Source: Minisyncoccota bacterium | Lineage (GTDB): Bacteria > Patescibacteriota > Minisyncoccia > JAHIHE01 > JAGLIN01 | Assembly (NCBI GenBank): GCA_028690055.1 | Contig: JAQVBZ010000012.1 | Coordinates: 1-47,392, forward strand | Direction: 5' to 3' | DNA: 47,392 bases | Shown: positions 25,185 to 33,445 of the stretch, piece by piece | Position numbering within the stretch: the stretch's first letter is position 1 | Layout: the number at the start of each line of letters is the position of its first letter | Program-made: the position numbers and the translations under genes | The notes under the pieces: generated by a model | Told to the model about the DNA's origin: nothing | The model's database searches: none | Seen by the model: only the letters and a program-made list of their open reading frames with translations

Positions 25185-27287
25185 TTATAACTCAATTAGA
25201 GGATAAATGTCAGTAGCTTTGGCAGTGCGTTTGGTGCTTAGCGTTTTAAGCGCCAGAAAGATGAATACGAAAGTGGACAGCGCTAGGACTTGATTTCTGG
25301 CAATCTGCATATTTCCGCCGAGGATGAAGATTCTTAGTCCGCGGATGGCGTAAGACATCGGGACAAAGGGGCTGCATAATTGGAAAAAACGCGGCGCGGA
25401 TTGGACTGGGAAAGTCCCGGAAGCGGAAGTGAGCTGGATCATTAAGACGATGATACCGATAAGCTCTCCGACCTTGCCCAGCGAAAAGGATAGAAATTGC
25501 ATAATAGCAATGGAGGCGAGAGAAATAAGGATACAAAAGAGGATAAAATAAATAGTAAATTTAGTCTTTAGCCCTAATCCGTAAATAATCGACAGGGCTA
25601 GCAGCACTGCCTGGCTGACGCCCACTAAAGCGAGCGGAATAAACTTAGCGATTGTAATTTCGGCTTTGGATACGCCGCTTAGGTTGAGCTTAGTATCGCG
25701 AGTAGGTTTTACCAATGTCAGGATGAGTGCGCCCATCCAAAGTGCCAGAGGGATAAAATAGGGAGCGAAGCCGGAGCCGTAAGTTTCGTTGGCATCTTCT
25801 GAGTAGTTTTCTACCTTAATCGGCTCATTGATTATATCGAGTAAGGTGTCGATTTTTTCAGGAGTAAGGTCTTCCTCCATTTGTTTTACGCCATCATCAA
25901 GCCCGAGGCTGAGCGTTGTGGCACCTTCTTGCGCGCTTGCCAATCCGTCGGTAAGCTGACGGTTACCATCTGTGAGTTGCTGAAGTCCGCTTGTTAGGTC
26001 TTTTGAACCGTTGTAAGCGGAGTTTACGCCGGCAGTATATTGAATGCTGCCGCTTTGAATGTCGGCAAGCCCCTTGCTCAGATCGGAGCTTCCGCTTGAG
26101 AGCTGAGTAATGCCATCGGAAAGGGTAGCGGCTCCATCTGAGGCGCTTTGCGCTCCCTGTTGAAGGGAACCTATACCCGTATCAAGTTTAGACATATTTT
26201 CTGAAATCGTGTCCGCTCCGGTTGCAATCTGCCTCGAACCGGAAACTAACTGGTCCTTTTGCTCTTTGGCGGGGGCGATGTAGTTAGGAACTTCCAGTGA
26301 ATATTTCTGGTTGTTTGAGTCGATAATCTGACTGAATCCGTTTAGAAAAGGGTAAAAGGGATTCAACATTTCATCAACGCTGCTTACCTTGGTTGACATT
26401 TCGTCGGCGCCTTGTGCCAGTTGAGTTGTGCCGTCCGATAATTGCGCGCTGCCATTTTTTAGTTCAGTTGAGCCGTCGGATAATTGTTTTAGTCCGTCGG
26501 TCAGAGTCTTAGTTCCGACATCCGCCGATTTAAGCCCAGTTTCTAAAACGGTTGAGCCCTCTTTGGCCTGAGCAATACCGTTATTAAGGTTGGATGATTT
26601 TGTATCCAATGTTTTTAAGCCGGTGGTGAGATTTTGTGAACCGTCAGCAGCTTTTTGTAAATTAGTACCAATAGTATTTGATCCAGATTCAAGTGTACTA
26701 AGCCCTTGCGCCAATTGGCTTGCGCCGGCGCTTGCTTCTTCAAGTTTGACGTTTGTCTCTTTTAATTTTACCTGTGCCACTTGGGAAAATTCCGGCAAAA
26801 TTTCTTCATTGATATTTTTACCCAGTACGGCGATCACGTTTTTGAAATAGGTGGTAAAAAGGAAACTGGTGGAGTCGTGCGTCTGCCATGTTATGCTTGC
26901 TTGGCGAGGCGTATCACTTTCTCCGGAAACGAGAGCGGTGCTGAAGTCTTCAGGAATGCGGACTATAGCGTAATACTTTTGGTTATCAAGTCCATCTTGG
27001 GCTTCGTCGTAATCAACGAAGTCCCAGCCGAGAACATCATTGTCTTCAAGATTTTTTACTATTCTTTCACCGTAGTATTCTTGTTTACCTTCATAGAATG
27101 CTCCTGCATCTTCATTGACGACAGCGACGGGAACGTCCGTCATATTTTCGTAAGGATTCCAGAACGCCCACAGATATAAAAAACCATAGGCGAGTGGCAA
27201 AAATATGGCGACGACCAAAGTAAGGAGTTTTATCTTATCTCTGAAATCAGTGTGTAAGTCTTTTTTAATTATAGCTGAAATTTTCAT
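25185..27287 (-). CDS. YhgE/Pip family ABC-2-type membrane protein
   Basis: A 700-aa protein of the YhgE/Pip (phage infection protein) group, an ABC-2-like exporter component. Residues about 15-40 form the first membrane helix. The YhgE N-terminal domain follows (VPVAVVNEDAGAFYEG; YAIVRIPEDFS). Residues about 190-470 contain many 7-residue LxxG-type repeats (GLKQLSDGSTELKNGSAQL) that build the long extracellular helical stalk. The last 200 residues carry five membrane helices. Its ATG overlaps the TGA of the ATPase-like gene (ATGA), so the two are translationally coupled. Known Pip proteins serve as phage receptors in lactic acid bacteria; the substrate here is unknown. Confidence 0.93.
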   Translation of the reverse strand: MKISAIIKKDLHTDFRDKIKLLTLVVAIFLPLAYGFLYLWAFWNPYENMTDVPVAVVNEDAGAFYEGKQEYYGERIVKNLEDNDVLGWDFVDYDEAQDGLDNQKYYAIVRIPEDFSTALVSGESDTPRQASITWQTHDSTSFLFTTYFKNVIAVLGKNINEEILPEFSQVAQVKLKETNVKLEEASAGASQLAQGLSTLESGSNTIGTNLQKAADGSQNLTTGLKTLDTKSSNLNNGIAQAKEGSTVLETGLKSADVGTKTLTDGLKQLSDGSTELKNGSAQLSDGTTQLAQGADEMSTKVSSVDEMLNPFYPFLNGFSQIIDSNNQKYSLEVPNYIAPAKEQKDQLVSGSRQIATGADTISENMSKLDTGIGSLQQGAQSASDGAATLSDGITQLSSGSSDLSKGLADIQSGSIQYTAGVNSAYNGSKDLTSGLQQLTDGNRQLTDGLASAQEGATTLSLGLDDGVKQMEEDLTPEKIDTLLDIINEPIKVENYSEDANETYGSGFAPYFIPLALWMGALILTLVKPTRDTKLNLSGVSKAEITIAKFIPLALVGVSQAVLLALSIIYGLGLKTKFTIYFILFCILISLASIAIMQFLSFSLGKVGELIGIIVLMIQLTSASGTFPVQSAPRFFQLCSPFVPMSYAIRGLRIFILGGNMQIARNQVLALSTFVFIFLALKTLSTKRTAKATDIYPLIEL

Positions 27288-27931
27288 AATGTTTCTTTTA
27301 TTAAATGTCCACCCGCTAAAGCGATGATGCGCTGTGAATTCATCCGGGCTTCATCAAAATCTTTGGTGGAAAATAACACAGTTTTATTTTGTAAGATACT
27401 ATTTGCAATCTCCCAATATTTTTTTGATTCGAGAGATGTTAGCCTCCGGGTTGGTTCATCCAAGATGACGATGTCGGGATTATGGGCGGTGGCGCAAGCG
27501 AGCGAGGCGATGGCGCGGGCAAAAGGGGGACAATATTTGATGGACGTATCGGCGTATGTTTTGACATTGAAACGGTCGAGTACCTTTTGTACGGTAATGT
27601 CTTCATAGTTGAATCCACCGATCTCTAGGACAAATCTGATATTTTCTCTTATACTCATTTCTTCCGCAAGAGCGTTGATATTGTCTATTTCCCCCAGACC
27701 GATATGGCTGCGATAGGATTCCAATTCGCTAAAAATATTTATGTCATCTGTCGTGACTGTGCCGGAAGTGGGCTTCAGATATCCACCCAGCATTAGAAGC
27801 AGAGCTTTCTTGCCACTGCCCTCGGAACCATAGAATGCCACTTTTTGTCCCGATTCAAGGAAAAAAGACACACTGTCGATAATTGTTTTTGTAAGTGTGC
27901 GAAAAATTAGGTTGTTGGCTGATATTTTCAT
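27284..27931 (-). CDS. Degenerate ABC-transporter ATPase (probable pseudo-ATPase)
   Basis: A 215-aa protein with the ABC nucleotide-binding-domain fold. Its motifs are eroded. Walker A reads YGSEGSGKKALL, so the Ser/Thr after the Lys is Lys. No Q-loop Gln is evident (IGLGEIDNINAL). The LSGGQ signature is replaced by CPPFARAIASLA. Walker B is intact (DIVILDEPT). The H-loop His is absent (LFSTKDFDEA). It may not hydrolyse ATP normally. It is the first gene of the operon and is coupled to YhgE by an ATGA overlap. Start: the ATG at 27931; a TTG at 27937 is less likely. No SD. Confidence 0.85.
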   Translation of the reverse strand: MKISANNLIFRTLTKTIIDSVSFFLESGQKVAFYGSEGSGKKALLLMLGGYLKPTSGTVTTDDINIFSELESYRSHIGLGEIDNINALAEEMSIRENIRFVLEIGGFNYEDITVQKVLDRFNVKTYADTSIKYCPPFARAIASLACATAHNPDIVILDEPTRRLTSLESKKYWEIANSILQNKTVLFSTKDFDEARMNSQRIIALAGGHLIKETL

Positions 27932-27940
27932 ATGCAATAT

Positions 27941-27961
27941 ATTATAAACTGACTGGTCAGT
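27941..27961 (-). promoter_or_regulatory. Operator-promoter of the ATPase-YhgE-TetR operon
   Basis: On the minus strand ACTGAC-CA-GTCAGT (27948-27961) is a perfect 6+6 inverted repeat with a 2-bp centre. It is immediately followed by a TATAAT -10 (27946-27941). The ATG is 10 nt past that. A repressor bound here would cover the promoter spacer. The form matches known QacR/AcrR-type operators. Confidence 0.75.
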
Positions 27962-28123
27962 ACATATTATTACAAATAAATGATTTTGTCAATAGTTGAG
28001 AAATGAAACGGGGCGTAGTGTATTTACATGAAACGATATTTGGATCTTGATAGAAAGATAAAATAGACAAATAAAAACAGCCACTGCGTGGTCGTCATCT
28101 TGATTCTTCCTGCATTCCGATGG

Positions 28124-28160
28124 GCAAGAATATATTCTTTTTGCAAGATTATATTCTTGC
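28124..28160. repeat. Perfect 11-bp inverted repeat
   Basis: GCAAGAATATA (28124-28134) and TATATTCTTGC (28150-28160), 15-nt centre. It lies in a region downstream of the weak small gene at 28192-28413. A shorter CCAC-tgc-GTGG hairpin with a minus-strand T tract follows at about 28070-28096. Confidence 0.55.
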
Positions 28161-28191
28161 GAAATTTGTATTGTCTTTCGCCTTACTTCGT

Positions 28192-28413
28192 CTACCTCCT
28201 GTGATGTCTTGTCATAGAACATTTCAGGCTGGTCACCTCCACGATATATTCTTCCGCACTATTTACCCCCAGCTCTTTGATGAATACGAAATCCAGTCTT
28301 TGCATTATTTCGAATTCATTGCGGAGAGTTGTTTCCTCCTGCGGGGCGATAGCCTGACTTCGTGGGGCGGATGTCTTGGGCTCAGGCGAAAAACCTTTGT
28401 CTTGGTTTTTCAT
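28192..28413 (-). CDS. Doubtful small ORF (73 aa), possibly part of a frameshifted gene
   Basis: The first 60 residues look coding: a Pro/Ser linker, then LRNEFEIMQRLDFVFIKELG and NSAEEYIVEVTS. The end (MTRHHRR) does not. A second overlapping frame starts at 28222, behind GGAGGTGA inside this ORF, with MFYDKTSQEVDEVRRKTIQI, and would read through a terminator-like hairpin. Either these are two overlapping small genes or a single gene broken by a frameshift near 28200-28220. I cannot decide. Confidence 0.35.
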   Translation of the reverse strand: MKNQDKGFSPEPKTSAPRSQAIAPQEETTLRNEFEIMQRLDFVFIKELGVNSAEEYIVEVTSLKCSMTRHHRR

Positions 28414-28592
28414 AGCTTTAATTTTAACTGATAATTTTAGAGCTTTCTAGGATTATACACTGATAATGAAAACGTGGCAAGGGTGGGGAAATACTGGTTG
28501 CCGACAGCTTCTCGTAGGAGCATTACAGCTTTCAACAGTAAAGGCTTAGTGCCTGTTATGCGTTTTTTTATGTGCTATTTAAAAAAGAATAA

Positions 28593-28621
28593 AGGTTCGG
28601 TCGAAGAAAACGACTGAACCT
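28593..28621 (-). terminator. Terminator of the decayed gene at 28675-29067
   Basis: AGGTTC-G-GTCG / CGAC-T-GAACCT 11-bp stem with one G-T pair. On the minus strand TTTATTCTTTTTT follows. Confidence 0.7.
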
Positions 28622-28674
28622 CAAATGTTATTATAATTAGTTTTCGTAATTCACCCTCCCTTTTTTACCCCTCC

Positions 28675-29067
28675 TTAATCTTTACTGAAGTTTCTTATAT
28701 CGACATCAATCCCGTTCACTATCTTTAGCCCCCATGCGATGTCGGCGTTCGTGAAGGCGTCCATGCCGGTTTTTGTTAGTAAATATTCGGCATCGACGCA
28801 ATAGCTTTCGCTGCTCTCTTCGTCCTCGTAGTTTTCGAGGACCCATATTTTGTATCTCTTAAAGTCATAAATGATTCTCTTGTTTTTCTTGAGCAGATAA
28901 AAGAATCTTTGCTCAATCTCGCTCAATTTTTCCATTGATGGAATTGTCATTTTTGCAGCTTTGACGAGAATCGGATTCGCCTTGTCAATACCAATCTGGC
29001 TATCCCAGAATTTTTTAAGCTCCGGTTAATCTTCGGATTCAAATTTGGGTAATGTTATAGGTTCTAT
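28675..29067 (-). pseudogene. Unknown small protein gene with lost start and in-frame UAA
   Basis: The intact frame from an ATG at 28950 gives 91 aa (KLSEIEQRFFYLLKKNKRII; WGLKIVNGIDVDIRN). The same frame reads upstream as PELKKFWDSQIGIDKANPIL directly to it, then meets TAA (29026-29028). Before that come EPITLPKFESED and an ATA codon at 29065-29067, 8 nt after an AAGGAG SD. So the gene once began at 29067 (ATG to ATA) and has gained a stop. No function recognised. A terminator is still present downstream. Confidence 0.65.
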
Positions 29068-29214
29068 GTTTTCATCTCCTTTTCAAACATTTTTTCTATT
29101 AACATAAGATTATACGTGGAATGTGATAAATGTCAAGTGTCGTTATAATCGAAGAAAAAAGGCGCTTTCGGGGCACCGTAGTCTGTTCTGTCCTCCGCTA
29201 AAGCAAGCTATTTT

Positions 29215-30069
29215 TTATTCTGTCGACATAAGAATTTCTCCACATTTATCTTCGGCGGCGGTTGCTAGATCTATTATGTCGTCAATTTGCGGTTCGATGG
29301 CGCTTAGTTCCGTTCCATCCTTCAGTTCAGCCCAGGCAGTGTGGCTGTGGGTTTGAGAAACGGCTTTGACTTTGCAATCGTTGATAGCCTGTTTGATTTT
29401 TTCCCACGTTTTGTCGTTTTCTTCGTCGCTCCGGAACCAGGCGGGGGATTGTGTCTTCAGTTCTTGGGAGAGTGTGGCGCTGTCGTAGTTGGAAATTTTT
29501 TGCTGCAGATTTTCGGGGAATATCCTTCGGATGTCTTCGTTATATGTGGCACCGTCGCTCGGCGCTTCGTGGGTGAATCGTGCTATATCGTAGAAGGACA
29601 ACTCATTGGGGTAGTCTATCTTTACCGGCACCGATAAGCCGCTTAATTCCGTAAGTGTGTCATTTTGAAAAATAAATTCGCTGCAGCGCGCCCAGACGTA
29701 TATAGGGAAGAGCTCATTGTTCGGGTCGAGATTCTCCACGACGCAGAAATTGCGGCTGTTTTCCTCTGTCTGCCAAGCGAAAGTTTTTTTAGTCACAAGA
29801 TAGTCGGCGATGGCTTGTCCCATATAGTCATTGGCGAAACCGTATGAGGTCTTGCCCTCTCCTGTGGTACACGCTCTAAACTCGCAGTTCGGTCCGGTGC
29901 GACCGACAGAAGAGCCGTCGGGACAGAGTTTGGCATCCGTTGTGCAGACAGTGTCCTCTGGCGCTAGAATATCCGTGTTCTCGGTAAGAAAGTAACCTAC
30001 GCTCAAAATAATTAAAGCGAAGAAACCGGCAAGAATTTTTTCATTCCTTGATAAAGATAGAGGTGTCAT
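29215..30069 (-). CDS. Membrane-anchored extracytoplasmic protein with a Cys-rich knot (284 aa)
   Basis: An N-terminal transmembrane anchor (residues 11-29) is followed by a disulfide-type module with four Cys (VCTTDAKLCPDGSSVGR, then NCEFRAC). This short CxDGSxVGRxGPxC pattern recurs in CPR exported proteins. A domain of about 200 residues follows, with Trp and three more Cys and no motif I can name. It probably sits outside the membrane. The ATG has no SD. Flavodoxin lies about 50 bp downstream in the same orientation but is probably a separate function. Confidence 0.78.
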   Translation of the reverse strand: MTPLSLSRNEKILAGFFALIILSVGYFLTENTDILAPEDTVCTTDAKLCPDGSSVGRTGPNCEFRACTTGEGKTSYGFANDYMGQAIADYLVTKKTFAWQTEENSRNFCVVENLDPNNELFPIYVWARCSEFIFQNDTLTELSGLSVPVKIDYPNELSFYDIARFTHEAPSDGATYNEDIRRIFPENLQQKISNYDSATLSQELKTQSPAWFRSDEENDKTWEKIKQAINDCKVKAVSQTHSHTAWAELKDGTELSAIEPQIDDIIDLATAAEDKCGEILMSTE

Positions 30070-30120
30070 GTTCTTGTTGATTATTATTAAATGTTGTCTT
30101 TCGTGAGGCTGGTCGTAGGA

Positions 30121-30603
30121 CTAAATACCGTGCTTGATTTGGTCCGCAAATAAAGCTATTTTTTCTTCGTAGGCCAGCTTGGCCGCAAGCTCCTGTTTGT
30201 TGAAGCCCGTAAAAGCGACAGGATCTTTGCCGGCGACTTGCGCTGCCATTTGCGCTGCCGATGCCGGATCGGTGTCGCTGGAAGTGATAAAGAAAGCAAA
30301 CTTGCCGAGTAGAGATTGGCACTGGGAGAGATAAGTTCTGACTGCGGGAGAGAGATTGCCGCCCCAGATCGGACTGCCGATAATCACCAGATCATAACCG
30401 GTCGGGTTTTTGGTCATCGGCGCGATGTCGGTCAGCTTCTGCTTCATTGCATCGCGGCCGCCGGTAATCGAGCTAAAGAGGCCCGTTCGTTTTTTCTTGT
30501 CTATGATCTCTTCGATATCCGCATCGAGATGGGAGGCAAGGTCAAGGGCAACTCGGGCAGTATTACCGGTTCGGGAATAAAAGACGATGAGAATTTTTGG
30601 CAT
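30121..30603 (-). CDS. Flavodoxin family protein
   Basis: A 160-aa flavodoxin-like FMN protein, an electron carrier or NAD(P)H-quinone reductase type. The phosphate loop is YSRTGNT at residues 9-15 (family [S/T]xTGNT). FMN-contacting loops appear at GSPIWGGNLSPAVR (about 80-93) and FITSSDTDP. It lacks the acidic long-chain insert. Start: the ATG at 30603 (MPKILIVFYSR); the frame is open further upstream but gives no flavodoxin sequence. No SD. Confidence 0.92.
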   Translation of the reverse strand: MPKILIVFYSRTGNTARVALDLASHLDADIEEIIDKKKRTGLFSSITGGRDAMKQKLTDIAPMTKNPTGYDLVIIGSPIWGGNLSPAVRTYLSQCQSLLGKFAFFITSSDTDPASAAQMAAQVAGKDPVAFTGFNKQELAAKLAYEEKIALFADQIKHGI

Positions 30604-30711
30604 ATGCTTTATTTTATTTTTGGTTAAAGCTTTATATAGGGTTGTATTAATTTTTAACATTATAGCAAGACTTGATAAAATAATACAACAAAACGAGCTA
30701 AAGGTAAAAAA

Positions 30712-30737
30712 TAAAAAAACCGGTCGAGACGGCCGGG
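30712..30737 (-). terminator. Minus-strand terminator
   Basis: CCGGTCG / CGGCCGG 7-bp stem with one G-U, 3-nt loop, then TTTTTTTATTTTT on the minus strand. Its likely user is the PRTase gene ending at 31005, with repeat copy 3 lying between them. Confidence 0.65.
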
Positions 30738-30743
30738 TCGGTA

Positions 30744-30857
30744 GATGGGGAGTAGCGGGATTCATCCCGCGTCGCTGTCCAATACAGAAAATGCCGTTCG
30801 ATATCCCTCATTCTGTTCGTATCGGATAGTCGCGCAGGCTAAAGTCTGCCACTCCAT
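30744..30857. repeat. GGAGTAGC-family palindromic repeat, copy 3
   Basis: GGGGAGTAGCGGG at the left and CTGCCACTCCAT at the right; GCGGGATTCATCCCGC and GCAGGCTAAAGTCTGC hairpins in the arms; GCTGTCC / GGATAGTC at the inner borders. The remaining 30858-31004 shows no gene. Confidence 0.85.
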
Positions 30858-31004
30858 CGTCTCGAGGGACAATCTGTCTTTTTTGTATGGACTGGTGTTG
30901 TTCGATGGAGTTTATAATTTGATATATTTTTCGATTATACATATTTATTCTAAATTGTGTGATAGGTGGGGTATTTTTTGAATATACATACGATTGCTTT
31001 GTCT

Positions 31005-32057
31005 TCAGGCACCACCCTCTTTGTTTTTCTCCGCCTTTTCCTTCAATATATACCAGCCTCCTGTCAGCTCTACTCCATTTTTATCGGCATATTTCTTAGC
31101 TTTTTCGAATATAGCGAACGCCTCTCCTTTCTTTCCTTCATATAAAAGAGAAGCGAAATCTTGAAAAGGCATATCGAGGCGCTCCATAACCTTATTCTTG
31201 CGACGTATTTCGAATTCTCCCGGCCTGTCAAATCCTTGACCCGAATGGATCATCGCATTCGGAAATTTCTCTCCCGCATTTTCAAGTGCGACTCTCATGG
31301 TGTCGCCTTGATCTATCATATCGTCTGCCAAAATCACTGCTTGTGTGTCTGTGTCTGTCTCGGCTGTTTCGTATGTTGCAATTTCTTGCTGCTTGTCGAC
31401 GGCAATCATAAAAGTATCAACTCCGAACGAATTTTCTCCATATCTTTCGACGACCTCTTTTACGATTTCGACGTATATACCGCCACCGCTTATGATGCCT
31501 CCCACTTTCGTGTTTTTCGCGAAGAAGTCTTTTATGGCATTCACGCTGAGAGCGTTAGTTCCATAAAAGAATTCTTTGAGCACGTATTGCATCTCATCCT
31601 CTGTCAATTTATGATCCGGGTTTTTGACGGATTGCGCCTTTTCTTCTACCCGAGTCAGCATGTCTTCTGTAGCTTGAAGGAGGTTTTCTATCACTATTTG
31701 TGGCGGTATGCCATGGGCGGAGGTATCATCTGCACCGGCGTGATTTTCCGTTTGTTTTTCAAGAGATTGCAGGAAAGACGGGTTGATTTCGACAGATTTT
31801 TGCTCTAGGCATTGTTCTATGATTACGTTTGCCATCTGGGAAGCAAAATCATGCGCCTCGGCAAGCAATGATTGCTGTAGGGCCGAATCTTGGATCTCCA
31901 GTATTTGTGTTTTTATCTTCCTGAGGATATCAACGCCTTTACCGATTTCTTTTTTTCTCTTTTCTCTGAGTTCACGTTCTTCTTCCGATAGAGGTGCGCG
32001 TTCTCTTTCTATGAAGGCTGTGTGACTGCCTCTGGTGACAATTTCTTCGAATGACAT
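31005..32057 (-). CDS. Phosphoribosyltransferase-like domain protein (350 aa)
   Basis: The N-terminal 150 residues are helical and charged (SEEERELREKRKKEIGKGVD). The central part (about 180-290) has a PRTase fold signature: GGIISGGGIYVEIVKEVVER, then the PRPP-loop-like VILADDMIDQGDTM (about 245-258). The C-terminus (about 300-345) is helical, with tetratricopeptide-like spacing (YEGKKGEAFAIFEKAKKYAD). It could be a PRTase-derived regulator or nucleotide-binding protein; no substrate can be named. The gene at 32070 ends 12 bp upstream in the same orientation. Confidence 0.78.
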   Translation of the reverse strand: MSFEEIVTRGSHTAFIERERAPLSEEERELREKRKKEIGKGVDILRKIKTQILEIQDSALQQSLLAEAHDFASQMANVIIEQCLEQKSVEINPSFLQSLEKQTENHAGADDTSAHGIPPQIVIENLLQATEDMLTRVEEKAQSVKNPDHKLTEDEMQYVLKEFFYGTNALSVNAIKDFFAKNTKVGGIISGGGIYVEIVKEVVERYGENSFGVDTFMIAVDKQQEIATYETAETDTDTQAVILADDMIDQGDTMRVALENAGEKFPNAMIHSGQGFDRPGEFEIRRKNKVMERLDMPFQDFASLLYEGKKGEAFAIFEKAKKYADKNGVELTGGWYILKEKAEKNKEGGA

Positions 32058-32069
32058 TTTGATAGATTA

Positions 32070-32687
32070 TTATTTAATTAGGAATTCGTTCGAGTATATT
32101 TCCTTGGCATCGGTAAGGGCGAAAGTATCCTCATCTGTGATCTGGGTGCCATAGGTGAAAGCGAGTCTATATCTTCCTTTCGCAATGCGTTCGATAGTCC
32201 CTGCTTCGGAAAGGTTTGTCAGGCATATGTTCTGGTTCCATTCATCAGAAAGTTCTTGCCCTGCTTCGAATTTGATCGGGAAGCTCCTCTCGTATAGAGC
32301 AATCTGGCAGGCCCCTCCTGTAGCTTCATATGTCAGTTGAAAGTCACTGCCCTTATTATCGTCGAGGTATATCCATTTCCCCTTTTCGAAATATTTGATG
32401 TTCCAGAAGCGGTTTTCGTTGTTATAATAGAGGATGTCTTTATCTGAATCATTTTTGACGATGATTCTTATCGTATCATTCTCGGCATATTCCGTTTTGT
32501 CGGTAGAAATTACAATGCCCGATCCATCCTTTTTATCAGTAGAAGTTTCTGCGTCGTTTGATTTCTCTAATTCGGCAGGTGATGGAGCAACAGCCTGCTT
32601 TGGTTTGAAAGCGTCGAGAACCAACGTGCTAATCGTTATGACTGCGATGGTTGATAGGAGTGCGATGATAAATTTTTTATTGTTCAT
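32070..32687 (-). CDS. Membrane-anchored beta-sandwich protein (205 aa)
   Basis: An N-terminal transmembrane anchor ([19 protein letters not shown]) is followed by a Ser/Thr/Asp-rich linker. Then comes an Ig-like domain of the type [19 protein letters not shown] (like the intracellular proteinase inhibitor/Big fold), with a Cys pair ([11 protein letters not shown] and NICLTNLS). Start: the ATG at 32687 (MNNKKF). The frame is open a further 264 bp upstream, where it runs into a copied fragment of the radical SAM gene, but that part is not homologous to this protein. No SD. Confidence 0.8.
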   Translation of the reverse strand: MNNKKFIIALLSTIAVITISTLVLDAFKPKQAVAPSPAELEKSNDAETSTDKKDGSGIVISTDKTEYAENDTIRIIVKNDSDKDILYYNNENRFWNIKYFEKGKWIYLDDNKGSDFQLTYEATGGACQIALYERSFPIKFEAGQELSDEWNQNICLTNLSEAGTIERIAKGRYRLAFTYGTQITDEDTFALTDAKEIYSNEFLIK

Positions 32688-32833
32688 CTTTTTTCTTAGT
32701 GAATTAAATTTACAATAAATCGCTTTTTTAAATATTAGCATAAAAAAACCATATTTGCATATGATTCTTTGATGTGGAGGGGAGTCCGGAGTCTGACTTA
32801 AGGCCTGATCTTGAGTATCTGAAAGGCCAGACA

Positions 32834-32951
32834 CTTCCGTAAATCTCTCCATAAACCGCGCATAACAATAAAAGCAGCGGTGAATACAGCCCACATAAGG
32901 ATTTATTACATAATCAGCCTCCGGCAGATTTGATTTGGTGATTTTGAGCAC
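32834..32951 (-). pseudogene. Copied 5' fragment of the radical SAM gene (copy A)
   Basis: It encodes [20 protein letters not shown], then [17 protein letters not shown], nearly identical to the first part of the gene at 37973-38785, with the CxxxCxxC cluster motif kept. Similarity stops after about 38 codons. A 24-bp segment present in the intact gene near its start is missing. The adjoining upstream DNA, including the repeat at 32975-33085, is shared too. Confidence 0.85.
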
Positions 32952-32974
32952 TATGTTTTATATGATTTTTTATT

Positions 32975-33085
32975 TGTCATTCCGAGCTTGTCGAGGAATC
33001 CCTATATTACGATAAAATTATCTAATATGATTGGGTTGTAGTGAAGCGATTCTTCGACTCCGCTATCGCTCCACTCAGAATGACA
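32975..33085. repeat. GTCATTCC-family repeat next to copy A
   Basis: TTTGTCATTCCGAGCTTG at the left and CACTCAGAATGACAA at the right. Near copies are at 37839-37949 and 38819-38920, each on the 5' side of a radical SAM start. Confidence 0.8.
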
Positions 33086-33100
33086 ACTAGGGAACATCAT

Positions 33101-33445
33101 TTATTTCACTAATTTTTCCTTTGCCCCTTCGATAGAGCTTACAAATAACATCCTCTCTGTTTTATTGCTCTCACAGATGAAATTTTTCAGATTCTTGCTC
33201 TCAAATTTTGAATAGTCGCCGACTAGGGCGATGCGGAAATTGTAGGTCGCGAATTTCTGGAGGATGTCTCCTAGGATACCGGTCTTAAGGTCGAAGAATT
33301 CAGGAACGATGTTCTTTTCGTGTATGATGAGCCGGCTTGCTTTCTTGGCATAGCAGTTCGCCATCAGGTCGAGTGCATCGCTGACGTTTTTGATTTCGAT
33401 ATCGTCTGATATGAGCTCGGCGATGTTGATTTTTTTGATTTCAAT
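33101..33445 (-). CDS. DUF4180 domain protein with a probable AUU start
   Basis: The family pattern is clear: DALDLMANCYAKKASRLIIH, then EFFDLKTGILGDILQKFATY, LVGDYSKFESKNLKNFI and a C-terminal LFVSSIEGAKEKL. An ATG at 33364 would remove the first 27 residues. The frame continues upstream as IEIKKINIAELISDDIEIKN, which matches the usual DUF4180 N-terminus, and reaches an ATT (33443-33445) where Met is expected. No ATG, GTG or TTG lies nearby, and there is no SD. Either AUU is used or the start is damaged. Function unknown; the fold is STAS-like by reputation. Confidence 0.8.
   Translation of the reverse strand: MEIKKINIAELISDDIEIKNVSDALDLMANCYAKKASRLIIHEKNIVPEFFDLKTGILGDILQKFATYNFRIALVGDYSKFESKNLKNFICESNKTERMLFVSSIEGAKEKLVK

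Noticed and set aside
31161-31808. 215-aa plus-strand frame
   Set aside because: It is antisense to the PRTase-domain gene, with Cys/Phe/His-rich shadow composition, no SD and no family pattern.
32688-32951. Single 293-aa protein joining the radical SAM start to the beta-sandwich protein
   Set aside because: The joint is a chance open frame. The upstream part is a copied gene fragment, and the true protein has its own ATG and membrane anchor.
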